Both the position numbers and the translations under genes were made by a program. The notes beneath the pieces were generated by a model. The model did not search any database. It was not told the origin of the DNA and saw only the letters and a program-made list of their open reading frames with translations. Of a stretch of DNA of 64,000 nt, positions 11,539 through 21,895 are shown piece by piece (position 1 is the stretch's first letter; each line of letters starts with the position of its first letter). The stretch is from Lingula anatina (taxonomy: Eukaryota; Brachiopoda; Lingulata; Lingulida; Lingulidae). The DNA is taken from NCBI RefSeq assembly GCF_001039355.2, contig NW_019775595.1, positions 98,463-162,462 of the forward strand. The letters are read 5' to 3'.

Positions 11539-12476
11539 CCTTTTTTTTTTTTTTTTTTAATATGAAAAACACAAATGTTTATATTTGTGCATGTGACAGA
11601 ACGTGGTTTTTAACAAAGCATAATCAGATACAGTTAGCTCATCACCCTATAGCTTCGAATATTCATGTCTCGAACAAATCTTGAGGTATATATATATTTT
11701 GCGTGGTATTAGCTGAAACTTTTGTGGCCATAGCTTAAGCCAAATCTGTCCCCAACGCGAACAAATGTTCCATTGTGTTCAAGATATGAAGAGTCTGCTG
11801 AATGTAGCACTTTTTAAGAGGGAGATCTGGTAGGGAGATTATGATGGGGTGTATCTCACACAAAAAATACTCCAAGCTAGTTGTATGTTCCTGTATTTTA
11901 GTAGTGCATTTTAGTTGTTGTTATTACTTTGATGGATCTCATTCTGACGTGCATTTCTAAGATGGAATTTTTAAAAATTGCCTTTTGATTTATGGGGCCC
12001 GGTGGATGTTGCTCATGGCCTATGTTCAAGTTGAATCTAGGAATGTGCAAGGCATGATAAATAATTATTTCATTTTGCATAAACAAACACAGTATCTTAT
12101 TCTTATCTAAGTATATTGATTATCTGACCACCTGTCTGTTCAGGTTGTTTAGATTATACTTTACCTGCAAAGTCATTTTTATTTTATTTTATTTTGTTAT
12201 AATGGTGATTATGATATTTTCTCAATGCAGGTTTCCAGTCAAAATTTGCTGAAAATTTAAAGATATCTATGCCTCTGTCACCTTCTCATTTAAATTCCCT
12301 GGAATCTTTTTTTAAATGACTCTGTTAATTATTTTGGTTTCAGTGCTTGTATATGTCCTGCGTCGCCAACTAGTTTTTAAAACTGGCTATGTCTGTGTAG
12401 CAGTTTGTTTAGATATTAAATTCATTAACGTTTGTCATTGAATTGGTAATTGTTGCATTTGTTAACAGCAAGTACT

Positions 12477-12486
12477 TTTATTTATT
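12477..12486 (-). terminator. Candidate poly(A) signals of the methyltransferase gene
   Basis: Two overlapping AATAAA hexamers on the minus strand, about 145 bp beyond the stop codon at 12629. Confidence 0.55.
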
Positions 12487-12628
12487 TCTTGAGATTTGTA
12501 GAAGAATCTTGCATGAGAAAGAAGAAAGTGAACACATAAGAAGTTATTTTAAAACAGTCAATGTTATGTATTACACCATAGATATTACTCATATTTATAA
12601 ATATATATATAAATATATACATATATAT

Positions 12629-12743
12629 TTAGGGACTGCTGCAATGCCATTTGATAAGGAGGGGAGAAGAGTCATCACCAGAACTCTTCAATGTTTTCCA
12701 AACAAGTCTCATTTCCACTACAACAAATTGAGGTGCTGTTAAA
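12629..12743 (-). CDS. Methyltransferase exon 7 (stop)
   Basis: Joins exon 6 through a split Ser codon, reads LTAPQFVVVEMRLVWKTLKS and stops at 12629. Phase fits exactly, but the distance (1.4 kb) and short homology make it the least certain exon. Confidence 0.75.
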
Positions 12744-14059
12744 CTGAAAGCGAGACAAATGTAAAGCTTGTAGCTCTTAGGGCATACTAAAACAGCATTA
12801 TCTAGCATAGTATGAAAGTATATAGTCACTATATCTATATATATGTATCGTGTCTTAGCTTTCACATTATCATATTCAACGAAGTACAGAGATGAAGATA
12901 ATCGTCCACTTTTCAAAATCAGAAATAAACTATATATTAAACAAGTGGGTTTGTTTTTTCCGTCCTATTCGCCACAGGTCATAATCAACTATGCAATATC
13001 CTCGTTGGATCTCTGTGGTCAAAGGAAAAAATGTGCAAAAAAAATGTGCTCAGAATTAGCCACTGCATCCAACAGGCCCGTAGCCAGCAATTTCAAAAGG
13101 GGGTTCTTTTTCTGAAAAAGTGGACCTTTTACCATGAAACGTTCCTGTGCCTAGATAAAATTTTACCCGTAGGGGACCTTTTCCCAGCAAAAGGGGGGGT
13201 TCTTTCGAACCCCCCGAACCCCCCTGGCTACGGGCCTGTCCAAGAATATCTAGTGCAACACTTGTGACAGGAGTGGTAATCCTGGGAGTAGAAGTTCGGT
13301 GTCCCATATGATTAGTATGTAGGTTATATAGGGTTAATTGGAGTATTGGGGTTAGTATTTGGGACTTATGTCGACGGTTCAAAGTAATGGAGAACGGACT
13401 ACGGTTCCTAGTGGACTTCCATTCCTGTCACACTGGGTAGAGGTTAGTTGCCCACACTGATTGGGAAGCCTAGGGCGTCTAAGATTTCCTGGCCATGCGT
13501 ACCCACACCGGGTGTGTGACGGTGATAAGGTGACTGTCTGGCCACAGCGCTCGGAGACTGAAATCAGATAATTAAAATGATGAAATAAGTTGTACATGTC
13601 GTTCAAAGCTGTTAAATTTAACTAAAATTTGATATTTTATAGTTGGATTAAAATTCAAATATCGAAAAAAAAAACAGCGACTTTCAAATGGGACATTCAG
13701 GGAAAAGCAGCGGTAGAGCAATAAAGATGGAATATTTTTCACCAGCTTTTGTCCATTGTGCATTTTAAACCCACCGTGTTCACACAGGTAATCATTAGGC
13801 AACGCCTGTGTCTCAGGTGTTCCTTCATTTTAAAAAAGAAATAGACCCATCCCCCTCCCCAAACACACTGTCGCAACCACCAAAACTGTCCCAAAGAATG
13901 GTCTCTATGAATATAGGCCTATACAAGGTAATTGGAATATTTGAAATGTAAATTCGTTATATTTGAAACTAGAATTTTAAAGATAGAATAAATTCAATCA
14001 AATTATTTAATATTAGTTTTATTATTACCCGAACATAACTTGCCAGAGCGAACTGGAGG

Positions 14060-14097
<38 letters not shown>

Positions 14098-16850
14098 CAT
14101 CCTTACCTGCTCTCTAACCGCTCTAAGATGCTCCCAGCGTCAGAACAAGTTTTCATCAGGTTCCCTGTAGAAGACCACGATTTTACATACCCAAGTATCT
14201 CAGAAACTGATATATCTTTTTTGATGTCTAAACTGTCTTCCCTGAATTAAAACAAAATATAAGTGAATGGACTGATCCTTATATCTACAACCTTTTACCA
14301 GTAATACGTTTATGTAGATTGTAGGCCTATCAAATTTAAGCTAGCGTACACCCAGTCAAGGACTGAAAGAAAATTAATGAGTGAACACTAAATGCCTTCA
14401 TAATTGACAGTTTCTTTTGTACAAACACGTTTTACACGGCATTAACATAATAAAAAAATGCCAAATTAACTGCCATTACAATGTAAATCCATAAAACGAA
14501 TTTGTGACCAGTATATCTCATATATCCATTGTTAGCTACCCCACCTGGTGTAATCTACAAAAGGCTTAGGGAAAGGAGCGTCCACGTCCCTGGCAAAGTG
14601 CGTCACGTAATTAGTCTCTGCTGGTTCCACCCACATATTACGATCTTGCAGCAAAATAAAATACTGAAACAGAATAAAAGTCGTAGGAAAAGTATCCGAA
14701 TGTGTCTAAGGGCGCATTCCCAATGAAACTGTCGGTCTACTACTTATATCGATCCAACTCCGCGGGGACTCTCGCTGAATGCAGTTATATAAACAGACCG
14801 GCACGCCTGCCCTTGTCTCCAGCGTGCTCGTATAAATACCAGCTCTTTTTTATGTTCTCTCATCTACGCCAAGAGGAGGCGTGCTAATCTGTTAATGTGA
14901 TTGCATTCAGCAAGGGTCTCCGCGGAGTTGGATCGATCTATGTAAAACGATAATTTCATTGGGAATGAGCCCTATGTATCGTTGCCAGATAATGCTGTTA
15001 AACAGACAGGAAAGGCTTAGAGTAGCTAAACAAAGCCCGCAGTTTCTGCGGCTGGATACCCAAAACATATATCACGATGTAATTGTGCATTGGCAATTAG
15101 AAAAATGTTTGCATTGTGTTCAGAAACAACATCTCAGGAAATTCTGTCTGCAAGTTTTGCACTTTCATTAAAATACTGAATATCGGTCATACATGTACAT
15201 TGTGTTCGAATAAAAAAAAGACAGTAGTAACTGCAGCGTGTTTAGGATACTCTTAAAGTTTACCTCGTCGAGTAGGCGTTTGATTGCGTCTCCATTGCTA
15301 CTGCCATGAATGTCAGGTATGACATCATAATACAGCACAGCAAGGCAGCCATTGGGTCGCAAAATTCTCGCCGACTCCTACAATCAGGAAATGATAATGA
15401 CATTAGCTAAAGTTCTGAAACAATTACATACACTCATCAGAGGCATTTTTTGGCATCAGAGGGCCAAAAGGGAGGTGGGTTACTTTTTCTCAGATTATGT
15501 TCATTTATTGTTGAGAAGGTACTTCCTGATGTTCAAAAAATGTACCAATGACCTTACTCTTAAACACGTTTTACCATCTCTAAAGATATTCTCTCCAGGA
15601 TTTTCACGCCAAATCGAATTTTCCTTTAAAAAATAAGCATATTTTCCTACTCACAAATCAGTGCTCGACGGGCCCCTAAGATAGGCCTACAGTAGGTTCA
15701 AGTACCAAACTATGTTCAGTTTTCACAAGAAACAAATGAAGTACACCCATAAAATTTATAACAAAGCCAGCTCTACTGGCACCTTACTCGCACAAATCTT
15801 CGATTTCCACACAACATTGTATGACATTCATCTTTAAAAGTTTGTAAAGACACCATATGTTTGTGAACAATGCAGATAATTATTCAACTGGTTAAATTTT
15901 AACCACTTTCCTTATAAAAGTCGTTCATGTCGAACCAGTGAGCGGCAGTGGCGGCGGTTACTAGGTCTGCGCTGTCGTTAGGTACTGGTAGTTTCTCAGC
16001 ATTACCCACTCTGGAACAGAGTATTATCCAAGACAACATAGGTTTCTTTCCTACACATACAAATATGTGAACATAAAGAATGAGGAAAAGAAGCTTAATG
16101 ATAGAACCTGCGGCGACAATGGCATAGGTTTTCAAAATGTCAAAATAAGTACATTGATTGGAAAATTTCAGAAGGGCATAAGACCTATACGCCTGCTTGG
16201 CTGTTCCGCAGGTAGAAAAAAATCACACTTGGTGAACTTTTGTATAAGGTATTCCTCAACCTAAACAAATGCAAACATCTTGGCATGGCGCTGCGATATA
16301 TTTCCATACAATGTATAAGCGCAGTGCATGATACAGCATATAAATTACTTTTCTTCATTTATCAGAATCTGATGCAGGTGAGGTAGCCATTATGGCAGTC
16401 GTTACTCTCCGACCAAAATAGTCTCTTACAAAATTGATTTTCAATATTCTATATTCTAGGGAACCAGTATACTGGACCCAAAGTATATTGTAGTAGAAAC
16501 CACTGTAATAAAAGAAAATACTCCAGTCGGAATTAAAATTTCAACGGGAGGCGTTCAGTCCGTCCATGGGCGCATTCAGAGCCATTTGATACTCAGACTA
16601 GTAAGTCCTAGGATCAACTGTTTCTGAATGCGCCCTATGAAGCAGAAACAACTCACTGATATGTGACATTAGGAGGCACACAGCCTTTGTTGGCATTTTC
16701 CACTTGATAAGGGCTCGGGTCAAGCCCTATAACACGTTGAAAGTACGGGGCCAGCATCGTGGTGAACTGCCCTGTGCCACAACCGACGTCTATAGCCTGA
16801 GTGGGCGGACCAGGGAGCTGGGCACGAAGAATCAACGATGACTATATAAT

Positions 16851-16892
<42 letters not shown>

Positions 16893-17345
16893 ACTAAATA
16901 ATTAGGAGAGAGAGAGAGAGAGAGAGAGGGGATGACTAAATAATTAGGAGAGAGAGAGAAAGAGAGAGGATGACTAAATAAGATAGCAAAGTGATCAACT
17001 GACTTGTAAATTTATATTATTGATTATAGTGAAGACGCTTGCGAGTCAATTTTGAGATCTGTACACGGCAACAACTTAAGTACTTTTCAAAACCAGACGA
17101 AGACTATGACATAGAACCTGGAAGTTTCTCTTATGTAGAGGACAGATATCAATAAATTTAACACAATTAACACAATTAATGTACACAAATTTACCACTCA
17201 AAATAGGGACCCCTACCTTTTCTCCTACATAGTCCATTACCCGTCCTACTATGGTGTCTGTCCAGAGAGGTCTGTACAAAGAGTACGCCTCAGAGGTACT
17301 CTGATCGTAATGAATGCCAGCGGTGGACTTGTTCGAGTCCGCCAT
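12629..17345 (-). CDS. Class I SAM-dependent methyltransferase, Methyltransf_11 type (7 exons, 290 aa)
   Basis: Exons: 17345-17217, 16817-16657, 16010-15911, 15377-15264, 14663-14545, 14241-14107, 12743-12629. They join to 290 residues, the usual size of the eukaryotic 'putative methyltransferase DDB_G0268948 / trans-aconitate methyltransferase-like' family. The SAM-binding motif I is AIDVGCGTGQFT (near residue 54), followed by the acidic strand VIGLDPS, then VGNAEKLPVPNDSADLV and ATAAHWFDM, and LRPNGCLAVLYYD. The C-terminal third has the family-like IKKDISVSEILGYVKSWSS and ends near VVVEMRLVWKTL. The substrate cannot be read from sequence; likely cytosolic, no signal peptide or membrane segment. 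The start lies in ACCATGG. Oddity: the exon 3 donor is GAAAGT, not GT. Tail-to-tail with the zinc-finger gene. Confidence 0.88.
13073..13238. mobile_element. MITE with CAGGCCCGTAGCCAG termini
   Basis: A 166-bp element with perfect 15-bp terminal inverted repeats (13073-13087 and 13224-13238) and an apparent 5-bp target duplication TCCAA on both sides. G/C runs of the arms also pair. A sister copy lies at 20691-20855. CAG...CTG ends with a 5-bp duplication fit a hAT5-like non-autonomous element (inference). Confidence 0.85.
14062..14096. repeat. Poly(G) run, 35 bp
   Basis: Homopolymer G, 11 bp past the exon 6 donor of the methyltransferase on the other strand (C-run in the pre-mRNA). Length may be affected by sequencing. 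Confidence 0.95.
14107..14241 (-). CDS. Methyltransferase exon 6
   Basis: Encodes EDSLDIKKDISVSEILGYV and on to ILERLES. Acceptor AATTCAG, donor GTAAGG, ends phase 2. Confidence 0.85.
14545..14663 (-). CDS. Methyltransferase exon 5
   Basis: Encodes YFILLQDRNMWVEPAETNY and onward to FPKPFVDYT. Acceptor CTGTTTCAG, donor GTGGGG, ends phase 2. Confidence 0.82.
14710..14972. mobile_element. MITE with GGGCGCATTCCCAATGAAA termini
   Basis: Left end GGGCGCATTCCCAATGAAA and right end TTTCATTGGGAATGAGCCC are inverted repeats that extend inward through GGATCGAT-like and TCCGCGGAG-like blocks. Flanks are TAA and TAT, an imperfect 3-bp duplication. It sits in methyltransferase intron 4, 47 bp upstream of exon 5. 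Confidence 0.78.
15264..15377 (-). CDS. Methyltransferase exon 4
   Basis: Encodes ESARILRPNGCLAVLYYD and on to KRLLDE. Acceptor GATTGTAG, donor GTAAAC, phase 0. Confidence 0.9.
15911..16010 (-). CDS. Methyltransferase exon 3 (GA donor)
   Basis: Encodes VGNAEKLPVPNDSADLV through HWFDMNDFYK. The only in-frame join to exon 4 is after TATAAG, where the intron would begin GAAAGT. The nearby GT dinucleotides at 15906 and 15904 break the frame. Confidence 0.85.
16568..16635. mobile_element. Short 68-bp inverted-repeat element
   Basis: Perfect 13-bp inverted ends GGGCGCATTCAGA / TCTGAATGCGCCC. It begins 22 bp past the exon 2 donor of the methyltransferase. The ends resemble those at 14710-14972 and 60621-60892. 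Confidence 0.7.
16657..16817 (-). CDS. Methyltransferase exon 2 (SAM motif I)
   Basis: Starts LPGPPTQAIDVGCGTGQ after acceptor TGCCCAG. Ends in phase 2 at donor GTGAGT. Confidence 0.92.
16856..16970. repeat. (GA)n arrays within a GGATGACTAAATAATTA minisatellite
   Basis: Three variable GA blocks separated by copies of GGATGACTAAATAATTA. On the transcribed (minus) strand this is a long CT tract just upstream of the exon 2 acceptor at 16818. Confidence 0.9.
17217..17345 (-). CDS. Methyltransferase exon 1
   Basis: Encodes MADSNKSTAGIHYDQSTSEA and the YRPLWTDTIVGRVMDYV block typical of the family N-terminus. Donor GTAGGG, phase 0. Confidence 0.87.
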
Positions 17346-18927
17346 GGTTCTTATACTGTGGGATGTAATCGTATAATATATATCTAATGATAAGTGACAC
17401 CGACTACTGTTAACCGCTGTTATGAATGTAGGTCGAAAGTGCTGTCTCAAACATCGGCCTTATCAGGGCCCAAGGGCAAGGAAAATGTTTGTGAAGGGGG
17501 GGGGGGGGGGGGTGCAGCTGTTGAAGGCCTATATATACACTCGACCAAAAAGATTCTAAACCCGCCCAGGCGAAATCGCCATGTCGCCTAGGCCTCTATG
17601 ACCCCAACACTATTTTGCGTCTAGTAAAATAACCATAAAAGATACCAAGTCTGTAAATATATCTCCTGAAAGCTGATGAAAATGAGACAAATCCATGAAA
17701 TTTCATGGGAAAGTAACGTAAAATAAGAAAATTACACCAACATATAGATGCGCCTAGGGTCGTAAACAACCCCACCCGGTATGAATAGGGTTAACTCATT
17801 TGATAAATTGATGACATTTCGAATAAACCCTAATCGCGTTATATATACAATATAATAGCAAATGCATTTTAAATTGTTTGAAAAATATGCAAAACATTAC
17901 ATTTTGTAAAACCAAAGAACGTAGATAGAAACACTTATAAAATAAATAAGAATTATAATATCATAAGTAAGTCTATGTGCTCTAGAAAATGTCCAAAGTT
18001 CTTACTTCCTATCATGATAAATTCTGTGTCGACATATCCTGCATATTTTTCTCATTCCAAGCCCTACAAGCGTCAAAACCGCTCCTAATAAAGTTCGTTC
18101 TGAAATATACAAGAAGATACCCTCTGCTATCAGATGCCTCTGAAGTAGCATTCAAAATTAAAGTTGTAACAGACTTCTTGCGGACCCTGTGCTTAGAGTG
18201 GCTGCCAGTCATTTAAAACTAAATTATTGAATTTATATTATTAGAAATGGTATAAACATCACATCCAAGTGCAGGGACGAGAATTGAATTTGGAGACCGC
18301 AGAGTTGGATTGATATATATAGAATGACTGTTTCATTGTGAACGTGCCCTTAGAAGCATTCAAATAATTTTTCTTAGAGCATTTTCTGTTTCTGTTTGCT
18401 GCGAGATCGTAAAATGTGGGTAAAATATGGGTTTGTTAAAAGTAAACCGTCAATTATGAAGGCGAGACTTTTTTCATTCATCAATTTCCAACCTTTGACT
18501 GCGTGCTTGTAAGCTAGCTTAAACTGGAAAAAAATAATCAGCATAAACGTATTACTGGTAGAAGGATACAGATACAAAGATAAGTAAAATCACTTTTATT
18601 TTTCTATTGCTTTAATTCAGGGATGGAAATTTACTAACCAAAAAGACTCCAGTCCGTTCTAGCACATTTTTTGTAAGAATAATGACAGAACTAATATTCT
18701 TTAAATTGAATTATTATAAGGTAAATAATTAATTAAATTTTGAAAAATTCTCATTTAAAATATAATGAATTTTAAGTTCAAATATTTCAGTCAATTTCAA
18801 ACACTTGTATGATAGTTCTTTGGGGATTTTAGCCCAGCTAATATCTTTGCACTGCGCCCAAAACGCGTGTGGATAGATATCTACCTGTAATAATAGTCCG
18901 TAAAGATACATTAGGTGGGTCTCAACA
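17346..18927. other. Gene-free interval upstream of methyltransferase
   Basis: Holds the methyltransferase promoter region, a G-run at 17498-17512 and, near 18280-18353, a solo end resembling the right arm of the 14710 MITE (GAGTTGGAT...TTTCATTG...GCCCTTAG). No coding signal seen. Confidence 0.5.
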
Positions 18928-19009
18928 GCAGTCGTGGCCGAGTGGTTAAGGCGACAGACTAGAAATCTGTTGGGGTCTCCCCGCACAGGTTCGAATCCTG
19001 TCGACTGCG
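18928..19009 (+). tRNA. tRNA-Ser (anticodon AGA), copy 1
   Basis: 82-nt cloverleaf: acceptor GCAGTCG pairs with CGACTGC, discriminator G. Anticodon stem ACAGA/TCTGT closes a loop with AGA at 18961-18963. The long type II variable arm (TTGGGGTCTCCCCGCA) and the T-arm GGTTCGAATCC are as expected for tRNA-Ser. A and B boxes are intact and a T-run follows. Confidence 0.95.
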
Positions 19010-19555
19010 AATTTATTTTCTTTTAATATCACTCTTTACATGTGAAAAGGGCACATTGTGATAATTCATGGCAAATAGACGATGTCTTTGTATCGACATT
19101 TTTATTATGTAAAAGATATTGAGAGTGATTTGTCATACATGTATCAAAAAGTTTGGTAAAAAGTATTCGAAGTCCATAGTCCATAAAATTATAAGCAATC
19201 GAATGAAAAGGTAGAATCTAGAAGATGTGCCATCTTGGCTGCCAGTGGAATTGCGTAGAATGTGGTGAAAGAGGTAAAAATTATTAATATCTTTCAGTTT
19301 CACAACATATCCGTGCATCTGTTGCATTATTTTCTTATCAAATTAGCAATCTAAAGGAAGAGTGTGGTTACAGGAGTATATTATACATGTCCAGTTGCAA
19401 GTATTTTCCTTAAAAGGAAAACTACGCCTTTTATAAAATGAAAAGGTATGTAATCACGTCTTGTTTAATCATACTAGTTCAGTGCAAAAATCTGATCTAT
19501 TTTTTTTCTGATTAATGTAAAAGTGGAAATTTCCAATCGTTACGATTAGAAAACG

Positions 19556-19637
19556 GCAGTCGTGGCCGAGTGGTTAAGGCGACAGACTAGAAATCTGTTG
19601 GGGTCTCCCCGCACAGGTTCGAATCCTGTCGACTGCG
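19556..19637 (+). tRNA. tRNA-Ser (anticodon AGA), copy 2
   Basis: Identical over its 82 nt to copy 1 and followed by a T8 run, a good Pol III terminator. Confidence 0.95.
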
Positions 19638-20014
19638 AATTTTTTTTCTTTTACTATCACTCTTAAAAATGTGAAAAGGGCAAATTGTGATAGTTCAGGA
19701 CAAATAGGCGATTTATTTGTATCGACAATTTTATTATGCAAAAGATATTAGAGTTATTGATCATATATCTATCAAAAAGTATGGTAAGAAGCATCCGAAG
19801 TCAATAGCATGCTCTAAAATAATAAGCAATTGATTGAAAAGGTAGAATCTAGAAAATCTGCAAGTATTTTCCTTAAAAGGAAAAATTACGCTTTTTATAA
19901 AATGAAAAGATATCTAATCGCGTCTTTCTTCATACTAGTTCAGTGCAAAATATTCATATATTTTTTTCGATTAATGTAAAAGTGGAATCTTCCAGTCATT
20001 ACGATTAGAAAACG

Positions 20015-20096
20015 GCAGTCGTGGCCGAGTGGTTAAGACGACAGACTAGAAATCTGTTGGGGTCTCCCCGCACAGGTTCGAATCCTGTCGACTGCG
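20015..20096 (+). tRNA. tRNA-Ser (anticodon AGA), copy 3
   Basis: Identical to copy 1 except G24 to A in the D arm (GTTAAGACG), which breaks a D-stem pair with C11. Probably still foldable; terminator TTTT follows. Confidence 0.9.
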
Positions 20097-20690
20097 AACT
20101 GTTTTCCTTTTCACTGCAGTGACAAAGGCACTTAATAATATTTCAGTATTTAAACAAGGAGTTACAACACTAACTCCTTGGTTTAAAGGACAAATGTGAT
20201 GGTGATAGTTATTATACTGTTGACTGGTAAATTTATTTGTCCTTTGGTGTAATATTAATATTCTCGTGTGGCCCGATGATCGCCGTCATGCTTTCTGATT
20301 GGTTGTTGTTATCTTGTCTGCCCTTGCTGCTAGCGCGAAAGTGTTAGATTAAAAAAAAATCATTCCAGTTGTTATATATCTCGTCAGACACCCTAGCTTA
20401 TCACCATTATTAAGGCGAGAGATGGTAACGATCTTTGACAGAGGACGACGAAAATTCAGGATGGTCTGCGAACGCTTCTGATATTATATATAACGGTTTA
20501 AGGAATGAATTCACTTTAGACGCCATTGAGCGTTTCAGTATCGAAAGAGCGATCAAACTCCGTCTCTTGAACTGATTCGATCCCGTACCACAGAAAACTT
20601 TTTCCGTTCATCCCAAGGAAAAAAAACATAACGTTATCATAACATTTTGTAGTTATATTAACGTAATGGTAACGTTATAATAACGACCTG

Positions 20691-20855
20691 CAGGCCCATA
20701 ACCAGCAATTTCAAAAGGGGGGTTCTTTTTCTGAAGAAGTGGACCTTTTACCATGAAACCTTCATGTGCCTAGATAAATTTTTACCCAGAGGGGACCTTT
20801 TCCCAGCAAAAAGGGGTTCTTTCGAACCCCCGAACCTCCCCTGGATATGGGCCTG
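20691..20855. mobile_element. MITE, second copy of CAGGCCC family
   Basis: 165 bp, collinear with 13073-13238 and clearly diverged. Ends CAGGCCCATAACCAG and CTGGATATGGGCCTG; flanked on both sides by ACCTG, a 5-bp target duplication. Confidence 0.85.
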
Positions 20856-21537
20856 ACCTGTTTATACCGGGATGTCCCCTCATATTCCGCACCCAACGAT
20901 TATGGCGTTCATAGCATGCCTAAATAGTCCTTCCATCTGACATTTTGTCACGCTGGATGACTGGCGTTTTGGTCCAGTATGCCACGTTTGAACAATGTGG
21001 TTCCCTATTTGGCTCTTGGTCTTTTCCATTCTATCTAATCACATTCATTTTTAAATCACAAATTGCAGAAAAAAGATGGTAACTATATGTTCAAATGAGC
21101 TTTTCCCTAGGCGGTGTCCTCTCCGCGTCCCGCACGGCCCCGTTTGAGAGTGAAAAAAAAAAAAAAACTTTACGTGCCGACACCTGGCCGATCACTGAGC
21201 ATTCATTCTCTTACCAAAGGGGTGCTTGTGCCTTCTTTTTTTTTTTACCACCACAGCAATGCCAGTTTCATGGTCGCAGAAAGGACGCCGTCCAGTGTAA
21301 AGGGGGTTTAAGAACAGGTGGACGAAGCACGTAGGACTTAAAGGAGTTCTAAAGAATCATCCTTTGGCAGGGAAAAGTCCGCTCTGAATCAAAATTTGAT
21401 CCGGATTCTTTCCCAATTCTCCAGCTGGGAAAACAAAACGGGTTGTGACAACCAAGGTTCGATGATTAGGAAAAAACCTCCCTTCTAGTTTTAAATTGCT
21501 GGCTACATGCGAGCATGCGAATCATTTTGTTACTAAA

Positions 21538-21895
21538 GCCTAGGTCCCAACTACGTTTTGGACGCACGGTTTTTTGGTTCCTTGCGTCCGGCTAGGACGT
21601 AGCTAAATCGCACGTAGCGGCTGTTGATCATGTCGAAAAGTTGAGCCTAGGTCCCAACTACGTTTTGGACGCACGGTTTTTTGGTTCCTTGCGTCCGGCT
21701 AGGACGTAGCTAGATCGCACGTAGCGGCTGTTGATCATGTCGAAAAGTTTCTACGTGCTGTTTGCGTCCTCCAAAAGTCGCACGATGGACGTGCTCCTCA
21801 CGCACGAACTCCTTCCCTGCGATCTAGCTACGTCCTAGCCGGACGCAAGGAACCTAAAAACCGTGCGTCCAAGACGTAGTTGGGACCTTGGCTTA
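21538..21895. mobile_element. Foldback element: tandem 107-bp units plus inverted arm
   Basis: Two nearly identical 107-bp direct copies (starting 21538 and 21645 with GCCTAGGTCCCAACTACG) are followed at 21818-21895 by an inverted arm of about 78 bp (TAGCTACGTCCTAGCCGGAC ... GTTGGGACCTTGGCTTAA). The inner arm can pair with either direct copy. No coding capacity. Confidence 0.85.

Larger units (their letters stand above)
10949..12628. other. Intergenic/3' UTR interval between convergent genes
   Basis: Contains the presumed 3' UTR of the zinc-finger gene and an assembly gap. No further coding signal seen. ATTAAA at 12415-12420 (plus) is a possible poly(A) signal for the zinc-finger gene, but this is far from the stop and unproven. 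Confidence 0.5.
18928..20014 (+). repeat. Tandem duplication units carrying tRNA-Ser genes
   Basis: The spacers after copy 1 and copy 2 are diverged duplicates: both carry a CTTTTA-TATCACTCTT start, GTGAAAAGGGCA, TTTTATTATG, AAAAGGTAGAATCTAGAA, TTTTCCTTAAAAGGAAAA and ACGATTAGAAAACG before the next tRNA. Unit steps are 628 and 459 bp, the second having lost internal sequence. Confidence 0.85.

Noticed and set aside
11137-11684. Open frames over the first assembly gap
   Set aside because: Consist almost only of X residues and homopolymer.
16653-16835. Methyltransferase as a single-exon pseudogene fragment
   Set aside because: Seven exons join in correct phase over 4.7 kb with family-like order, so it is read as a gene despite the odd donor.
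21330-21525. Possible decayed CAGGCCC MITE next to the foldback element
   Set aside because: Similar words (GGGAAAAGTCC, AATTGCTGGCTAC) but too diverged to support boundaries.
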